From assembly GCA_017459925.1 (NCBI GenBank), contig JAFUCC010000027.1, positions 1 to 40,935 of the forward strand: a DNA stretch of 40,935 bases. Direction: 5' to 3'. Source of the DNA: Eggerthellaceae bacterium (GTDB lineage Bacteria > Actinomycetota > Coriobacteriia > Coriobacteriales > Eggerthellaceae). Both the position numbers and the translations under genes were made by a program. Below the pieces are notes generated by a model. It was not told where the DNA came from and searched no databases. It saw nothing but the letters and a program-made list of their open reading frames with translations. This document shows, piece by piece, positions 39,267-40,935 of this stretch (position 1 is its first letter; each line of letters starts with the position of its first letter).

Positions 39267-40091
39267 ATGAGGGCATACGACGTCATACGCACTGAACAGG
39301 ATTTACGACTGCTCAGCTGGTCGGAATCGGGGCAGACGTCTGCCAGCGGCGGCACCTTCTTGAAGGCGCGCACGGGCGTGGGGCCGCATGCGATGTATTA
39401 CAAGCTTTCCTGCTACGACAGTTATCGGGGCATTTACGGCCACGAGTGTGTGAACGAGGTCATCGCCTCGCGGCTCATGGAGCTGCTTGGGGTTAGCCAT
39501 GTGCACTACACGCTCGTCCATGCACGCGTCCTCGTCGACGGGGAAGAGCACGTCACCTGGCTTGCGCGTTCGAAGAGCTTCCGTGCTGCCGGCGAAAGCA
39601 AGATGGCGTTCGACACGTTTTTCGATCTCAAGCATGGCAAAGGCGAATCGCAGCTTGAGTTTTGCGAGCGGCAGGGTTGGCTTGAGGATATACAGCGCAT
39701 GATGCTGGTCGATTACCTCATTGCCAACCGCGATCGCCATGGCGCGAACATCGAGGTTCTGCGTTCGCGCGAAGGGGATGTCAGGCTCGCGCCGCTATTC
39801 GATAACGGGGTGTCGCTCGTGTTCTCATGCTATGGCGACGAGAAGCGCGTGCGCGAGTTCGATCCGCTCGCTGACGTGCGGGCGAACAACTTCATCGGAA
39901 CGCGTTCGCTCGAGGAGAACTTGAGGTTCGTTCCCGCCACGTTGCGCATCGGCGCGTTGGCCGAAAGTGACAAGGACACGTTGCTTGCCGGACTCGATGG
40001 CGCCTTGTCCGAAACCCATTTGGAAGCCATTTGGAACATCATCTGGCAGCGTTGGCTTCATTGGCGCTCTCTTTGCGAGGAGCGTGCATGA
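39267..40091 (+). CDS. HipA-family kinase core (HipT-like toxin), copy 2
   Basis: 274 residues, colinear with the minus-strand copy and roughly 55% identical by eye. The loop is SGQTSASGGTFLKA (21-34). K46, E60, the catalytic loop DYLIANRDRHGAN (D156, N161) and D179 in LAPLFDNG are all kept, so the kinase looks intact. Like copy 1 it lacks the HipA N-terminal subdomain. The stop codon overlaps the next start (ATGA). The serine/threonine cluster in the loop is a plausible autophosphorylation site as in HipT. Divergent evolution of copy-specific pairs is likely. Confidence 0.85.
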   Translation: MRAYDVIRTEQDLRLLSWSESGQTSASGGTFLKARTGVGPHAMYYKLSCYDSYRGIYGHECVNEVIASRLMELLGVSHVHYTLVHARVLVDGEEHVTWLARSKSFRAAGESKMAFDTFFDLKHGKGESQLEFCERQGWLEDIQRMMLVDYLIANRDRHGANIEVLRSREGDVRLAPLFDNGVSLVFSCYGDEKRVREFDPLADVRANNFIGTRSLEENLRFVPATLRIGALAESDKDTLLAGLDGALSETHLEAIWNIIWQRWLHWRSLCEERA

Positions 40092-40699
40092 GGGTCTTCG
40101 AAGTATACGATTCCACGAAGCGTCGGCATAAGCCGGTTGCGACGTTGTACTGCGATGATGGCGCCGAAAGCCAAGGCGAGTTCCGTATCGTCGTTGGGCC
40201 AGACGTGCAGGCAAGCGAGTTGCCGCTCATGTTGGCGCTGTTCGTCGAACAAGGCCAGCGCGACATTCCCGACAAGTGGGCGCGCAAGTGGGTCGAGGAG
40301 CGCATTCCGCCGCAGGGCCGGCAGAACCTGGGCGAGATACTCCGCGCGAACGGGCTCGACGAATACGACGAAGTTGCCTTGCTCGCAGCTTCCGAAGGGC
40401 ATTCGGCTCAGGACGACTTTCTGCTCAGGGAAGTTACGGCGCCGCGCGTGAATTACGCGCTCGTGTCGCTTGAGCCTGAAGGGAATGCGGAGGAACAAGG
40501 GTTGGCAGCCACCGTGGGCGCCTCGCTTGCCCGCTGCCGGAAGGCCTCCGGCATGACCCAGCGCGACCTTTCCGAGAAAACGGGCATCGACCAGGCAGCT
40601 ATCAGCCGCATCGAGGCGGGGCGTGCCAACCCAACCCTCAGCACGTTGGAAGCGCTCGCCGAAGGTGTTGGCGCAAGCATGAGCGTAATTATCGAGTGA
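40088..40699 (+). CDS. HipS-HipB fusion antitoxin, copy 2
   Basis: 203 residues from the ATG at 40088 (ATGA overlap with the kinase stop). Residues 1-115 follow the HipS / HipA N-subdomain 1 pattern (PVATLYCD, ELPLMLALFVEQ, RIPPQGRQNLGEILRANGL, YDEVALLAASEGHSAQDD). Residues about 140-203 are an XRE/HipB HTH (MTQRDLSEKTGIDQAAISRI, then EAGRANPTLSTLEALAEGVG). It lacks the long linker insertion of copy 1. It should neutralise the kinase upstream and repress the shared promoter. Cross-talk with the other copy is possible. Confidence 0.8.
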   Translation: MRVFEVYDSTKRRHKPVATLYCDDGAESQGEFRIVVGPDVQASELPLMLALFVEQGQRDIPDKWARKWVEERIPPQGRQNLGEILRANGLDEYDEVALLAASEGHSAQDDFLLREVTAPRVNYALVSLEPEGNAEEQGLAATVGASLARCRKASGMTQRDLSEKTGIDQAAISRIEAGRANPTLSTLEALAEGVGASMSVIIE

Positions 40700-40935
40700 G
40701 CAGGCTGCGGAGTTTGGGGTAGCGAGAATTCGAGGATGTGCATTGCGGTTATGAGATTTCGCGTCGAAACGACATTTTGAGCGGGTTGTGTATGACTGCG
40801 TGGACTTACAGGCGTTAGGGCGTAAAGAAACGCGGGAAATGAGCGAGCGAAAAGGCGAATCGGGCTACACATCTCCAAAACAATGCCATTTTCGCATCGC
40901 CGACAATCAAACGGCCAGGTCAGAAATCGTCGATG
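40700..40935. other. right-end intergenic stretch, nothing recognised
   Basis: No convincing gene on either strand; the minus-strand ORF that overlaps here mostly mirrors the HTH gene. The stretch AAACGGCCAGGTCAGAAA near the end faintly resembles the centre of palindromic element 3 (AAAAGGCCAGGTGAGCAT), but no arm is visible before the window stops. Confidence 0.4.

Noticed and set aside
40880..40935. A fourth copy of the 200-bp palindromic element at the right edge
   Set aside because: Only a short GGCCAGGTC-like match to the centre; no arm sequence is seen before the window ends.
1..40935. CRISPR array, tRNA or rRNA genes, prophage or IS transposase
   Set aside because: No regularly spaced direct repeats, no recognisable structural RNA and no transposase or integrase motifs were seen.

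Overview
The window reads as a high-GC, strictly anaerobic actinobacterial chromosome, most likely a gut Coriobacteriia of the Eggerthellaceae type. This rests on style and family content, not on a marker gene: no rRNA or tRNA was recognised. Supporting features are strong GC codon bias, oxygen-sensitive CoA-ester chemistry, FixABCX electron transfer, MtaA-like URO-D proteins, a PucR-type activator and a DUF559-like family that I recall as repeated in these genomes.

Region 1 (about 1-23.2 kb, almost all + strand) is a catabolic or respiratory island for acyl-CoA chemistry. A CaiB-type CoA-transferase, two 2-hydroxyacyl-CoA dehydratase subunits and their [4Fe-4S] activator ATPase form a first operon. 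It meets a convergent LysR gene, which lies divergent to a second operon: a URO-D protein, MetN/MetI/MetQ-type ABC importer genes, a tautomerase-like protein and an aldo/keto reductase. An M20 dipeptidase follows. Then come etfB-etfA-fixC-fixX, a PucR regulator, a 698-residue protein made of two MtaA-like URO-D domains, an acyl-CoA dehydrogenase and a Pct-type CoA-transferase. Together these could import a substrate, activate it to a CoA ester, dehydrate a 2-hydroxyacyl-CoA to an enoyl-CoA and reduce it with electrons passed through Etf/FixCX. Methyl-transfer chemistry may be attached through the URO-D proteins. The substrate is not visible from sequence.

Region 2 (23.2-26.7 kb) carries a DUF975 membrane protein, an OmpR-type two-component pair and a small unknown gene.

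Region 3 (26.7-37.5 kb) is a patchy accessory region of single genes in both orientations: a methyltransferase, a TetR/DJ-1 divergent pair, an orphan VbhA-like antitoxin, a DUF559-like protein, a tandem GNAT fusion, a membrane-protein gene broken by an in-frame TGA, an ABM/DUF1848 pair, an N-formylglutamate amidohydrolase-like protein, a flavoredoxin, a membrane-anchored MerR protein with a zinc ribbon, and an ABC-ATPase gene cut off just before its Walker A motif. Three copies of a roughly 200-bp palindromic element lie between these genes. Their AT-rich arms keep base pairing through paired changes.

Region 4 (37.5-40.7 kb) holds two divergent, paralogous copies of an unusual HipA-family toxin-antitoxin arrangement. 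In each, the kinase core comes first and lacks the HipA N-terminal subdomain. The second gene carries that subdomain (HipS-like) fused to a C-terminal HipB-like HTH. The two copies face away from one AT-rich promoter region. This and the palindromic element family are the best candidates for something not well described.
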